Positions 13,001-25,190 are shown, counted from the first letter of the stretch. The stretch: DNA of 64,000 bases from Arcuatula senhousia (GCA_963971305.1 OZ020306.1:37283512-37347511); one strand, 5' to 3'. Program-made: numbers and translations. The notes: generated by a model from the sequence alone, not told the origin.

Positions 13001-14262
13001 TAGAATGTTGTTAGTGAGTCTGTTGCTGAGGGTAGTTTTTATTCTACCCATGGAGAAAAATATGGCTTCTTTGGTTACGATCAACCACTTGAAGTCCTGT
13101 TCATATTTTTCCTCACCTGCATGTCGGATTCACTGCTTCGATGATTTTTCAAAATTATCATTTAGCTTCTTCATTATGATGGCTGGAATTCTCCTTGCCC
13201 TTATCATTTTCATAATTCTCTGCATTTCGTTTTTCTTTTTGAAATGAACACATCGATCTTTGTCGATCCGCCATTTTGTCAATGAAAACAAAACAGCGAA
13301 GTGCAACTAAGATAGGAACTTTGACGATGAGGAACCAAAAAAATCCGGATTTTTCTAAAAAAAATTCCGACCACCTTGCCAAAACGAAAGTTGGTCGGCT
13401 TTGAAAAGAAGGCGGTCGCTAAACCCGGCTTAAATGGTGAAAGGAGAACACTGCGTATATTAATCAACAAAATGACTTACTTTCCCATATCGTTTTTATG
13501 TAGTTATACATTCTTCATCATGGAAAAAATGGCCATCAGTCTTCACACCTACATCATTAAAGTTTTGATTCGTTGCGGACGGCATTGAGCATACTCTTGT
13601 CAGATTCTTCAAAAGGGTCTTGAGCATGCATGGAGAATTGTGTTTTGCTCAGGAGGACCAGTTCCGTCCCTTTAAATAATCTTCGCGAACGTTTACAACA
13701 CAGAGTCGGAAAATTAATTCATGAAATTTTTACTCTTGACAAGGACCAAACAACGTACCAAACAGCAAACCCTGATGGAAGTAACCTTAACTGTTAACCA
13801 CAATCGAGCTACCTATGAGTAAACAAATCAATTGATCAACTATGTACCCCTTTTATAACCAATAAAATAGTGTCACTCAAGTTGTCTAAGTTGGTTGCCC
13901 TTAAAACAAAAGTTTATAAATCAAAAGTGCTCGTCCCCAGTAATGTTATTACCCCTTAATCTAGCTGCGGTTCCGTAGCTGTTTATGGTCCTTGTGGTTT
14001 TTTTTTATTTTTGCGGACCATAGATGGTGCGCCAAATCACAAAAAAATAAAAAAGGACCATAAAGAGCTACGAACCTCAGCTACCCTAAACTATATTCAA
14101 TAGATTATGTTTCGATTCGGTTTTCACAAGTATGTCAATATTTTAATGGGAGAAAGCAGCAACCCTGTTGATTTAAAATGATAGAATCAGAAAAAAGCTT
14201 TTTACCTTTATTGACATGGAAGAAATTGTAACAAGATAAGGCGACGTTTGTTTACTTATGTT
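13001..14262. other. Non-coding remainder of copy 1 before the TTAA element
   Basis: It is shared with 59,246-60,057 and 61,065-61,510. It contains 'PKRKLVGFEKKAVAK' in one frame (13,376-13,420), which also survives in copy 2, but with no start, splice context or domain I recognise. A sizeable inverted repeat at 13,963-14,082 is annotated separately. Nothing else is supported. Confidence 0.5.
13963..14082. repeat. Imperfect long inverted repeat (copy 1)
   Basis: Arms of about 45 bp face each other. The left arm runs AGCTGCGGTTCCGTAGCT, then TATGGTCC and a poly-T-rich stretch. The right arm is its near complement, ending AGGACCATAAAGAGCTACG, AACCTCAGCT. The twin lies at 61,213-61,332. It would fold into a strong hairpin and may be a foldback MITE. 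Confidence 0.75.
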
Positions 14263-15560
14263 ATTAAGGTAAAGTATACGTAATTGAGCGCCTCTAGCGG
14301 TTGTTACGTAACGTCATAATGTGCTCCATCAAATGGCGCGACGTTCGACGCTTCGCTTTCGCTTCCGATTTTATTTTATTCAGCACGTTGTCATATTTTA
14401 CTGATATTTTTTTTGCCGATGCAGACGCGCATAAGGAAAATTAATGCAGTAACGTAAGGAATAGAATTTATCTGGTTGTATATGCAGGAAGAACTAGATC
14501 AAAAAGTTTTACCACTTTCGAAAAAAAACATAAAAGGCAATACTGCATCCTTTTCTTTGGCTATTTTTTATAATTAGTCGGCAATTTCGAAAAAAAAGTT
14601 TGTGGATAGAAGACAGGATGACTAATAAAGTTACTTTTTTATAAAACGTAATGGCATTCTGTTTCACTTCTCATGGGAACCAATCCCTTTGTCACGTAAA
14701 TTTTTACATATAAAAAAAATTAAATCCGGCAAATTTTTGACAAAAGTCTTCACCAAATAATGTCAATTTTGCTAAGCCCGCATAAAGAAAGGTAAAAAAA
14801 GACTAGTGTTCTCAAATGTTCGAGAGAAAAGACAAAACAAAAAACAAGAAAGACATACCAGAAAAATTCAAGATCGTGTTTAAATGATTTGGACTCGAAA
14901 TTGTGCGTTTATTTTCTCTTAAATTTATGGATTTTGACACAGGATCATGCATATTTGCAATTAATTTGGTTTTAATTTTATTTTATGGGCGTCTACTCTC
15001 TCAATGATGGAAAACATGGGACTGTTGGTCGACTTCCATACTGGTTCACATTGAATACTATGGAGTGTCGGACAGACCTCTCATTTACATGATGTCTGTG
15101 GGTTTTGGTTGCCCCCCTGACAGTGGTTTCTTCCGGAGATCTGTTAATACAGATTTTCCGCTTTCCTCCACCATTCTTGAATTCGACTACGGGTAAGTGA
15201 TGTGTCGGGCAGGATGTCGGTGAGGATAGATGAGTTGTCCTAACCAGTTCCCGCTCTTTTTCTTGACATTATGGTATATCTCTTGGTGTAAGTATGCGAT
15301 TCTGGTGGCTTGTATATAGCCCCTGCAGTAACAGGTGAGCAACGGGAAAAGTAAACGGGAGGGAGGGTGGGTCCTGCTGCCAGTAGTCCATTTTCTCCTC
15401 TTGGTTTGACGCGTCAGGAAAGGAAGCTAGATAAGACACACGGAAATCCGTACCGATGCGCTGGGGTCAGCGTTACGGAATGCTAGAACACATCCTTCCC
15501 GTCTTTCTTTTGGTGGCGGGTTGTTTTATATGGCAAGCCGTTTTTACATTTATTCCTCTT

Positions 15561-16675
15561 TATAGATATCTCATAAACTTAATAAGATATCTCATATACT
15601 TTATAAGATATCTCATAAAGTTTATAAGATATCTTATAAACTTTATAAGATATCTTATAAACTTTATGAGATATCTTATAAAAAATAATTTATAAGATAT
15701 CTCATATACTTTATAAGATATCTTATCAACTTTATGAGATATCTTATAAATTTTATAAGATATCTTATTTACCATATAAGATATCTTTAAAAGAAAATGA
15801 GATATCTACTAAACACAATGTTTATAAGATATCTGATTAAGTTTATAAGATATCTCATAATGTTTATAGGATATCTTATAAAGTATATGAGATATCTTAT
15901 AAATTATCTTTTATAAGATATCTTATAAAGTTTATAAGATATCTTATAAAGTTTATCAGATATCTTATAAACTTTATGAGATATCTTATAACTTTTATGA
16001 GATGTCTTTAATGAGGCCTTATAAAAATATAAGATATCTTATAAAGTTTATAAGATATCTCATATACGTTATAAGATATCTTATAAAACATATGAGATAT
16101 CTTATAAAACATATAAGATATCTCATAAAACATATAAGATATCTTATAAAACATATAAGATATCTCATAAAGTTTATTAGATATCTTATAAAGATTATGA
16201 GATATCTTATATAAAATAATTTATAAGATTTCTAATAAAAGTTATAAGATATCTTATAAAGTTTATAAGATATCTCGTAAACTTTATGAGATATCTTATT
16301 AAAAAATAACTTATAAGATATCTCATAAAATATATAAGATATCTGATAAACTTTATGAGATATCTTATAAACTTTATAAGATATCTTATTAGTTTTATAA
16401 GATATCTTATAAGTTTTATAAGATATCTTATAAATGATTTTATATGAGATATCTAATAATCTTTATAAGATATCTTATAAACTTTATGAGATATCTTATA
16501 TGTTTTATAAGATATCTTATTTGTTTTATAAGATATCTTATATGTTTTATAAGATATCTCATATGTTTTACAAGATATCTTATAAACTACCATTTATATG
16601 AGATATCTTATATATTTCATCAGATATCTTATACAGTATACGAGATATCTTATAAATTTTATGAGATATCTTTAA
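15561..16675. repeat. 21-bp palindromic minisatellite array
   Basis: Roughly 50 units with a 21-bp period are built around the palindrome AGATATCT. They are usually extended to ATAAGATATCTTAT and separated by a variable spacer such as AAAGTTTAT, AAACTTTAT or AAACATAT. Because 21 is divisible by three, several frames stay open and read as repeated I-R-Y-L-I-K-F on one strand and a similar heptad on the other. I treat these as shadows. A few units are interrupted (for example near 15,785-15,830 and 16,000-16,030). The array lies wholly inside the TTAA transposon and has no counterpart in copy 2. Confidence 0.95.
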
Positions 16676-16924
16676 AGAGGAATAAATATAAATATGGCGT
16701 GCCATAGTTTTACGTCACAACGTGACGATTGTCCTACTAAAGGATGTAAAGATAGCATACAGATGATCCGGACTTAGTACAGGCATTTCAAAAGATATTA
16801 TATATGGGTTAAACCAGGTTTTAGGCTGCCAAACTAACAGATATTTCTAAAAGCTTTAACCCTAAAACTATAAGCACATACATGTATCTTCACTTTACAC
16901 CTTGATCAAATACCATTTAATTTT

Positions 16925-17220
16925 CGCACGGGACCCGGGAGGCGAATAGGACCGGATCAGAGCTTAGCTTGTCGAAAAAGGCGACTAAGGGTCGTGCGAT
17001 TCTGACCGGTGCAAGTGTCCAGCCCAATGACCGACCAAAGTATGAACTGAACCCTTGGTGGCTGAATAGGGTGGCCCTTGTCCCCCAGGGTTGTCAGGTC
17101 TATGATAAGGAAAACTTGGCCGCTGACCATAGTGGACCAACGTGTGTGGAGAGTGCCACGCTTCATGCACGTAAAAGATCTATATTGTTGATCGCCAATA
17201 TGTGCGCCACATAGGCTAAA
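16925..17220. other. GC-rich island inside the TTAA transposon
   Basis: About 300 bp are markedly richer in G+C than all surrounding DNA, and frames are open on both strands (16,969-17,214 plus, 16,957-17,292 minus). Neither translation resembles a domain I know, and there is no start or splice context that favours one strand. It could be a captured fragment of a cellular gene or RNA, or an element-specific sequence. Confidence 0.4.
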
Positions 17221-18603
17221 TTTTCCGCCCCTACCCATATCTTCCGGCATTTTCCTGTGGTCTTCAAAATTTACTGTTCTATTATTTCCCACCTCATCCT
17301 ATTTTCTCATCATCATATCATATTCATCGCCTTTAAATAACCTATATAACGTTGCAAGAGCGTAATTTTTTAAAGTAAATCCATAAACATTCAGATTTTT
17401 GCCGCCGAGACCTTCATTGTGTTGTTCGGTGTTGTAGTATTTTTAATGCAAATGGGGTAAACGTACCAATTTCCACCCGCAGTAAGATGAGTTCACATTA
17501 AAATGGTTTTGGTAAATATTTGTGTTTCAAAATGATACTAAATACAAAACAGAATCCAAACTTGTTACTTTTTTTCTTCGCCGGACAAACATATTCTATT
17601 TAAATGCCTTTACGTGAATTTTTGTAAGTTTTGTTATTCTTTGTTGAGGCTTACCAGGTGTGATTTCTGCGAGACGAAGCCCTTTCATGTTATTTTTATA
17701 TTTAACCGTTAAAAAAATACTGTCCATCTTGGAAATATAAAAGAAATCGATCAGTGCGTATGTTTTATATACTAGTAAGAGATAGGGTATGTTATTAAGA
17801 CAAACTGAATGTAAAACTGATTTGGGACTGACGAGTTGACGAACGGGCGTACGGAACCGAACACTATATATGCTCATCTACCTTCGAAATAAAAAAAAAC
17901 TGACGACGGCAAAAGCTATGTATATAAAATTGTAAATCAGCGTTTTACTTACTTCACGTAGTAGTAAATCCTTTAAAAATACTCAGAAAACATGGAAAAA
18001 GTACGGATCGCAGAGTATCATTCAACGGACAACACAAATAATAAGTTTATACTGTATAATTTATAACATACAAGTAGCGACACGCTTAGGTAGTATAGTT
18101 TGTTATACTTCAAGAATCCTGTCAAAAGAGTTCAAACCCACATAAACAACACAACACAGATTTTACTATAAATAAACGTCGCTCTTTTTATCTGTTTTTG
18201 ACGTTGCTGAAAACGTCATCAAAAATGCGTCATTTTTATCTTTTATTTCCAATTTGGAAATCTGTAGCGTGAAAACGAAGTCCGTAGTCAAGGACTTTCT
18301 TTACACCAAAATGCTCAGAATTTAATTTTGAATGTGTCTTGAGTTTTTAAAAAATATTGATCGGTTAATAATTTTTTATTGAATGAAAATGTTCAAAAAC
18401 ATGACTTTTTACGTTCATTTTTCTATTATATTCAATGTAATTTTGATATAAAACCAACACATCTTCGAAAGGTCATAACTCTAAAACAAGGTCCGTGACC
18501 CCAATTTTTTATTGCATTTCCTTATTCCTCCTAACTTAAGCTATCTATGGTTAGTTTTTAAAGAAAATTTATCGGATAGTCAATTTCGTATACTTTACCT
18601 TAA

Positions 18604-19277
18604 ATACAAACAACACTGACAAGAAGACATTCAAAAGCAATCTTACTAATGTGTATCGTATAAGTTAATTGAATCAAATTCTTTTACTATGGATTATATC
18701 AAATTTTGTTTAAAACCTCAAATATCTTCAAGTTATAACCGGAAGACGATAACAAAGTTTATGAGAAGGCAATATATCCTAATGTCCTGTTTCGTTAGAA
18801 GTTTTATTCAATTATAATAAAAAAAGTTGTTCAATCGTATTTTAGGAAAAAATCTAAATAATGAGTTTATTAGTAATTGTTTTGACGACACGAGTTTATA
18901 TATCAGCGAAATCAACGTGAACAGGACAATGAATGATTGTTAAGGACGTACTGAATCCTGCAGCAGCGATTTAGCGTGAAAGGATCCCAGAATGTGGCAC
19001 CTCAAACCAATTTCGCGTTCCTCTTCTAGCCAACGTCAAATCGGTTTGATGTACTACGTTGATTTTAACATTCAACATTCAACATGTTATACGCTAAAAA
19101 ATTAACCGGATTTCATTCAACGCTTAATGTTTGTTTTTTTATATAACATGTAGCAAGAACGTGACCACTGATATGTGCGAATCCAGGAAAGAAAAATAAA
19201 ACCACTTGAAGTCAAGCCAATTGCTGTTCTTAATGATCAAATTTCTGCATTTGTCCAAAAGTACATGTCATTTCTTA
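18604..19277. other. End of copy 1 and unassigned flank
   Basis: Positions 18,604-18,821 complete the duplicated block. Beyond that, nothing in 18,822-19,277 is supported as a gene. The short frame at 19,175-19,396 runs into the following transposon and is judged accidental. Confidence 0.5.
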
Positions 19278-20056
19278 TTAAGGATGTACTCTGGTCAGGA
19301 GCCAAAATTAAAAAAATTAAAGTATTAAACTTTTTTTCGAACCTTGATTTTTGCAATATTCTGACCCTACAAAGGCATTATATGAAGAAAAATTAATAGG
19401 TTGCTGTGCATTTTTCTTTGCTACAGACGTTTAAAGGTGACTAATTTTGATGAATTTGTTAATTTTTAACCATTTTAGACCAAACTTTGACTATTTTCAT
19501 AAAAAAAAATCAACTTATAGTATTAAACTTTTTCTTATACTTTCTGATAAGTGGTATCTGGTAGAAATGAAGATATCAATCGTTAAAAATGGTATGTAAG
19601 TGTGGATATTAGAAAGTTTTGTCCCATTTACATGTATTTTAGGGGTATTTTTTGCCATTCCAAAAATCCCCAAAACGCTGTTTTTCTCATTTTTCTTGAA
19701 GGTGATGGTTAAAACTTCATTTGTTTTGTGGTTTCTTAATGCGAAAATATCTAATTAAATGTTTTAGGAAGCAAAACTGAATGACTAGTGAATATTTTTT
19801 TCATGAGATGACTTTTTCCAACCCAACACCTATTTTCAGAAAACCTAACCTGAATTCACCAGCAATTAAGGGCCTATTTTTTTTATGTACGATTACTCCA
19901 CAACTACTTGTTAAAAATTCATAATTTTTAACACAATTTTATGGGTTACATATATTTAAAAAAATATTGCCATTGTCCTTAAATTTTGAATCATTTTAAA
20001 GTTATTTCCAAACAAGATTTCAACGAGACCGAAACCTCATCAGAATACATCCTTAA
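19278..20056. mobile_element. 779-bp TTAA-flanked MITE
   Basis: TTAA at 19,278-19,281 and again at 20,053-20,056 flank inverted ends GGATGTACTCTGG and, at the right, the complement of GGATGTATTCTGA. The interior is AT-rich with no ORF. TTAA duplication again suggests mobilisation by a piggyBac-type transposase. The TIR differs from that of the 4.34-kb element, so this is a separate family. Confidence 0.78.
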
Positions 20057-20742
20057 TGACCTTTAGTGGAAGAAATGAGGAACAACATAATTTTTTGACA
20101 ATAATTTTTAGCTCACGCCTGACCAAGTTAATAAAGTATACATTAAATGTTCTAGCACAACATATCAGTCGGACATACCAGAACCAGGAAAGAAAATCAA
20201 GTTCACGATTGGGAAGTTCAGTGATCATGATTGCTACAAACTTAACTGAAAAGTCTTCCTTGAGCTTAAATAAAATTATGAAGCGTTACTCTAGGAAGAC
20301 TTTATTGCGTCCTCAGTTTAAAATGTGCTTTTATCTGTGCATCGAAACAGTCACCTCATCAATATTTGATGAATGAAAATCATTGTATTATGACATAAGG
20401 CAGGACTGTCAAATGATGATCATTTTTAACTTGTGGTTGTTGAAATTGGCTTTAAATGATTCGGAAACATATCAACAACCAATGCTGCACAACAAGTGCC
20501 CAAAATACCATATTCTAAGTCTGTCATTTAATGCTTTTAAAGTAACAAATATTGAAGACTGTGAGGCTGCACATAATATTGATACTCTTTTTCAAAAATA
20601 ACACAATTTACACGTATGTACTTTTAGTAAGAAATAAAACAAACTATAATGATTATATGTTCATAATAAAATTTATTTTGTCTGCTTTATAAATCCTACA
20701 CATGAAGATCTAAGATCTTTTTTATTTTGAAATATTCTTTTA

Positions 20743-21476
20743 AAATACAAATGACAACAAAGTTCCAGACAATAAATTTTGCTACGCCTGATGTGCGTTT
20801 CGTCTATTCAAGTCTCATCAGAGGCGCTTTACCAAAAAATATTGAAAATGCCAAACATTTTACGATTATGAAGAGTAAAGAACAGTAAAACCCAAAATAC
20901 CAAACTGGGGAACCAAATTATAACTAAGATGATCAACCTATGTCTGGGGTAGGAAAACCTTAAGGTTTTAACAATTCTGAAATTTAAACGGAAAATTTAT
21001 ATCTTTGATGTGTTCTCCAACACAAAAGTGTTGGTACCGGAGCGGGCTAACCTCGGGGAATTAAAACTCCACCAGAAGTGCTAACCTTCACGGGTGTTCG
21101 AAATACAAATGACAACAAAGTTCCAGACAATAAATTTTGCTACGCCTGGCGCGCGTTTCGTCTATTCCAGACTAATCAGAGGCGCTTTACCAAAAATATT
21201 GAAAATGCCAAACATTTTATGATTATGATAAATGGTGTTGCGCACAGCTCTGTAAAGTAATTGATATAATATAGAATGGATATGGCAGCTCACCATATCC
21301 ATTCTTTATGATTATGAAGAGCAAAGATCAGTAAAACCCAAAATACCAAACTGGGGAACCAAATTATTACTAAGATGATCAACCTATGTCTGGGGTAGGA
21401 AAAACCTTAAGGTTTTAACAATTTTGAAATTTAACGAATAATTTATAGCTTTGATGTATTCTCCAACACAAAAGTG
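20743..21476 (+). repeat. 287-bp tandem duplication with a later insertion
   Basis: The unit starting at 'aaatacaaatgacaacaaag' (20,743) repeats from 21,101. Both contain the 'gcgtttcgtctatt' and 'tcagaggcgctttacc' motif and end near 'ccaacacaaaagtg'. The second unit is interrupted by the 76-bp insert at 21,229-21,304. A linker of about 70 bp separates the units. Confidence 0.88.
21229..21304. mobile_element. 76-bp insertion with hairpin and 13-bp target duplication
   Basis: The insert splits the second tandem unit and is bordered by TTTATGATTATGA on both sides (21,216-21,228 and 21,305-21,317). The intact first unit serves as the empty site. At its right end it contains a perfect 11-bp-arm hairpin, AATGGATATGG / CCATATCCATT (21,275-21,303). 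It is too short to code. Confidence 0.8.
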
Positions 21477-22970
21477 GTAAAAATGATTCAATGTCGTTGA
21501 ATGACTAGAAAGATTAATTATTTTCCGATGTAATGCTTGGATGCCAATTATTATCAAACCTACATAGACAGATTTTTTGTACAGTTTGCTTTGACAAAAG
21601 ATAACAGGATCGAGCATGTAACATATTTAGAATAATCGGGTTTTCGTTTCATTGCCATGAAAGAAATGACAAATTGAAGAAATTGATTACCTTTTTGTTG
21701 CAGCAGCGAATTGTGAAACAGGAAATTGAAAAGCAACCCATGACTCTTTAAGTAATTGAATTATAACGTGTTGGAATATGAAACAAGTTGTCGAGAATTC
21801 CCATGAATTTTACATTGTCCTGCTTTTTTAATTTCAAAATCGTTAAAAGATAATTTTGTTCTTTTCCTATGTTTCCGTTGGTGATCATGAGATCTTTAGA
21901 TTCCTAAAGATTTAATCGATGAAGCTTACATTCCTTAAGTAGTAAATGCCAGCATGGTTTTGTAAACGGATTGTTATTATTTCAGGGTCAAAAATCAATT
22001 GGATTCTAATGTCCAATTAGCATGTTTATGACATATACAAAACATAGAATTTAATTTAGATTTTTAATGCTGTTAACATGCATGCGGTAATTCTTGATTA
22101 TTCTTCCGCTTATTTCATTCTATGCCTTTTTAAAAAAATCACCACGATGACGCTGTCTTGCTAAATTTCAATCGGAATTTCATGTGCTCGTCGACAAATG
22201 AGTGAGTTCAATCATTGCCGATGCCTGGCTTTTGTTTTTGTCTTTCGTTTGTCTAAATTGTTTGTTTGGTATTTTCTTCCTCTCCATATAACGTAATTAA
22301 AGATGATAACAAAATTACCAAAATTGGAGGATCATAGTATGTATTTAAAATGTAAATGTAGATTGGAACATTTAACAAATTGTACCAGAAAATGTTAATG
22401 AAGCATTCACTCACCTCTCGAGCCTTATTCAGTTCCTTAACCTGGGCATATAAGTTATACCTCATTTTAACTTTTTGAGAAAGGACGAATGAATAAAAAA
22501 AATTGAAAAATAAAACAAACACAAACACATTTACCCTCAAACAAGAGCAAGAATCAATAAGGAAAACACACAATGTCGAAACCAATGACGTTAAATGCTC
22601 AGTTGTATTGAGGCGGTAAATTGTAAAAAGATCTCATAGAAATAATCGAACGATCAGAGGGACAACTTTAACCCGTCCATGGACATTAACTTTGAGAGTG
22701 GTAATTTTGATGTTTCACCATTTAGTATGAAAAATTAATTCCATCTTACAGTTTACCGGTTCGATGAATGGAATACCCTGAAACTGAAATAGATTTTTGA
22801 AAATGCTGTAAGCAAGTTTATTCAAATAATCTAAATCCAAAATACACATGAAAGCTGGAATAATTTAATTCCAGGAGATAGAAGTGCTTCTTCCCTGCAC
22901 GAAGCGGAACAAAAATAAAATTTTCCTTAAACGGGCTTGATTTATCGTAACATTATCACATGTCTGATTT
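21477..22970. other. Intergenic, nothing supported
   Basis: AT-rich DNA. The only recognisable piece is 22,300-22,340, the start of the SINE-like family ('gataacaaaattacc'). The minus-strand frame at 22,253-22,585 lacks start context and splice sites and is not called. Confidence 0.5.
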
Positions 22971-22979
22971 CCCTTCCTT

Positions 22980-23232
22980 TTTTTAGAAATGCTGGCATTG
23001 CTGAATATTATTGTGTTTTGTGTCCGTTTTATAATCGTCAGTGTTGTAATACTTTACCTTTATTTCGATTGACTAGATTTCGTGTTTCTGTATTTATTGG
23101 TGCTTCTTTAACTCTTAATATGTTGTCTGCTTTTTTCGCCCTGTTTTCGTTTGCGTTTACTGGTTTTGTCTCTGCCCTTTTGGACTTATGACATTCGAAT
23201 GCCCTATTGGTACCTCTGCTTCTGCATAACAT
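22980..23232 (+). pseudogene. 3' tail of the RT element, isolated copy
   Basis: The run 'tactggttttgtctctgccc' followed by 'gacattcgaatgccctattg' and 'gtacctctgcttct' matches the sequence after the RT stop at 12,890-12,970 and 59,160-59,235. It is a 5'-truncated copy reduced to the 3' end, as expected from incomplete reverse transcription. Confidence 0.72.
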
Positions 23233-25190
23233 AGCTTAACAAGATCCAAATAACAAACACCATTGCTGTTCAAGTGACAATAACACTTTGTTGATACAAA
23301 GTCTACAAATTACAGAAAGATGAATAGAGATTAGATTTGCACAGAAGGTATAGAACGAACTTTATTTGGATATCGGTCGGTTGGACAATGTAGTTATCTG
23401 TAGTGGCTTGGTGGAGCCTTGTATATTTCCAATTCTACAACCAGACATACTTTTGTAGTTAGCCAAAATTTAACCATGGGGATAACTGTTTTATAAAATT
23501 ACATTTTATCCTTTTACTGTTTGTCCCAAAAGGGCTTTAGATATCATTGGTTATAAAGCATAATATCTGTATTGCTTATTTTGAATTCTGCTCTTCAATT
23601 TTGTTTTAATCACGATAAATTACAAAATCATTTTGTATCAGAATTTCAAGCAGTTTTAAGTGGATCATATAGCAAGGAAATCAATTAACTTTTGATCCTT
23701 CACAGTTTGAATAAATAATTGAAATTATTTTCCACGAATATTATCGTTGCAGACATTATCAGAAAAAACACACACACTTATTCCTGAGTCAGGTGTTTTA
23801 CTTTACACAGATGTGGCCGTCCCAATTTAATTGTCAGGACTGTTTAGTACCATACATCCCATATTCTTAGTTTATATAAAAACTGCATGGAAAGGTTGGT
23901 CAAACATTTTTTCACAGACCCGTTCATGAGAATGATTCGAAATTTATAATTTGTCAGGGTGGTTTAGTATGACAAACTATCATCTGAAGGATTTTCAGAC
24001 CTGTCGAAATTTTACTTTTCTTTGGGATGAGACGGTACCCTTTTCCTATGGACACATTCTTCATTTTTACCTTGTTCTGAACACGGTCAATATCTTTGGT
24101 GCTGATTAACAATTCCTGTTTGTAACAAATATTTCACCATTTGATTAACATTTTTTTTATTTTCTACTGTTTAATTTGAACTTAAAGGGGTATAATTCAA
24201 TGCTATCTAAATTACCTAGAAAACGTTGATTGAATTCCATTGACTAAATTTGGCATTTTTATTAGGTTTCATTTTATCATCGATGATTCCAATTGACAGT
24301 TTAATTTTCTCTTGTCTTTGCTTGATATCAATTTTTCATCAGGATGTTGTTTGGATTTCTAATTGTAAATTGTTATTGAGATTTTATTGACATAGAAATA
24401 TTATGGTAGTAAAACATTTCAAGAACAACGTATCTGATTAGTTATAAAAAGGGAAACGGTTGCCTATTCGAATGCCAATCATTGAGAAAATATAGACGTA
24501 GCTCATAATAAAGTTTTTCAGTTTCGTTCTTCTATCGTTTTCTATTGTGTTTTTTAACAAATGACTTAAAACTAGATATTTATGGTGTTTAATAGTAAGT
24601 AAAAATATGTGCCTTGGTGTTTTTTGTCCATATATGCCCTACTCAGATAACCTGGCATCAACTTGTCCTGTTTAGAAACACCGTAAAATATTGCTACAAA
24701 GCTGGGCTTGGCTTTACGACATTAATCGATGTAGCTAAATCCTATTCGACACCTACAGCAATATCAAGTTTACAGATAAAATGAGAAGCTGAATATTTTT
24801 TTTTTCTTTAAAGCTTGAACAAAGAATATGTAGAGATATATAATAATTGTAAGCCAATCAAAATATAATCAAATACATTATCTTCAATAAACAATTGTTA
24901 CACTACTTTTTAAGTGATTTGCAAATGTTAAAAAAAATAACATTTTGTGGTGCTGCATGGTATTGATTTGATAATGGAAATAGTAATTTGTGACGTCATG
25001 CCATTGTTAGTGCAGTACTTTATTTTACCGATAAGTACTGTTTAGTCTTAATATTGGACTGTTTTCTACTTAATATTGGATTGCTTTTATCTAAAATTGG
25101 ACGGTCAGTAATAGTATTTTTTTTTACTTGAACATTCAATGATCGAAGGGAAAAATGCAGCAGGTATAAAATTCGGCACATTTTTGACAA
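23233..25190. other. Intergenic, nothing supported
   Basis: About 2 kb of AT-rich DNA with no convincing ORF, exon or repeat boundary. A loose triple repeat of an 'aatattggact' type motif lies at 25,050-25,105. Confidence 0.5.

Larger units (their letters stand above)
14264..18603. mobile_element. 4.34-kb TTAA-flanked transposon, non-autonomous
   Basis: The boundaries are exact because copy 2 has the empty site, a single TTAA at 61,515-61,518. Here TTAA occurs at both 14,264-14,267 and 18,600-18,603. Just inside are inverted ends, GGTAAAGTATACGTAATTGA on the left and its complement with one mismatch on the right, giving TIRs of about 20 bp. TTAA duplication is the hallmark of piggyBac-type transposases, although the GG-starting termini are not the usual CCC/CCT of that superfamily. 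No transposase-like ORF is visible inside. The cargo includes a promoter-like AT-rich left end, a moderately GC-rich segment (15,000-15,450), a 21-bp palindromic array (15,561-16,675), a GC-rich island (16,925-17,220) and about 1.3 kb of AT-rich DNA. Confidence 0.9.
264..18821 (+). repeat. Segmental duplication, copy 1
   Basis: This block aligns collinearly and in the same orientation with 44,642-61,732. Easily checked anchors are the identical stretch 9,233-9,440 versus 54,855-55,062, the exon at 3,837-3,974 versus 49,410-49,547, and the RT relic at 11,870-12,683 versus 58,140-58,951. Similarity begins near the TTAATT just before 270 and stops at about 18,821. Relative to the other copy it carries an extra 4.34-kb TTAA element (14,264-18,603), a segment at about 2,305-2,910 and a 0.32-kb repeat at 5,132-5,455. 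It lacks several inserts found in copy 2. Boundaries are by eye. The mechanism (unequal exchange or an assembly haplotype artefact) cannot be told from sequence alone. Confidence 0.93.

Noticed and set aside
15561..16675. CRISPR-like array
   Set aside because: The period is 21 bp with a palindrome and only about 7-13 bp of variable spacer. The setting is a eukaryotic transposon, with no cas genes.
15456..16707. Open frames reading repeated I-R-Y-L-I-K-F heptads on both strands
   Set aside because: They follow mechanically from a 21-bp tandem repeat (a multiple of three). Frames are open on both strands, and the array has no start, splice or domain context.
16957..17292. Overlapping frames on both strands of the GC-rich island
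   Set aside because: Neither contains a recognisable domain or splice context. The high GC content lowers stop frequency on its own.
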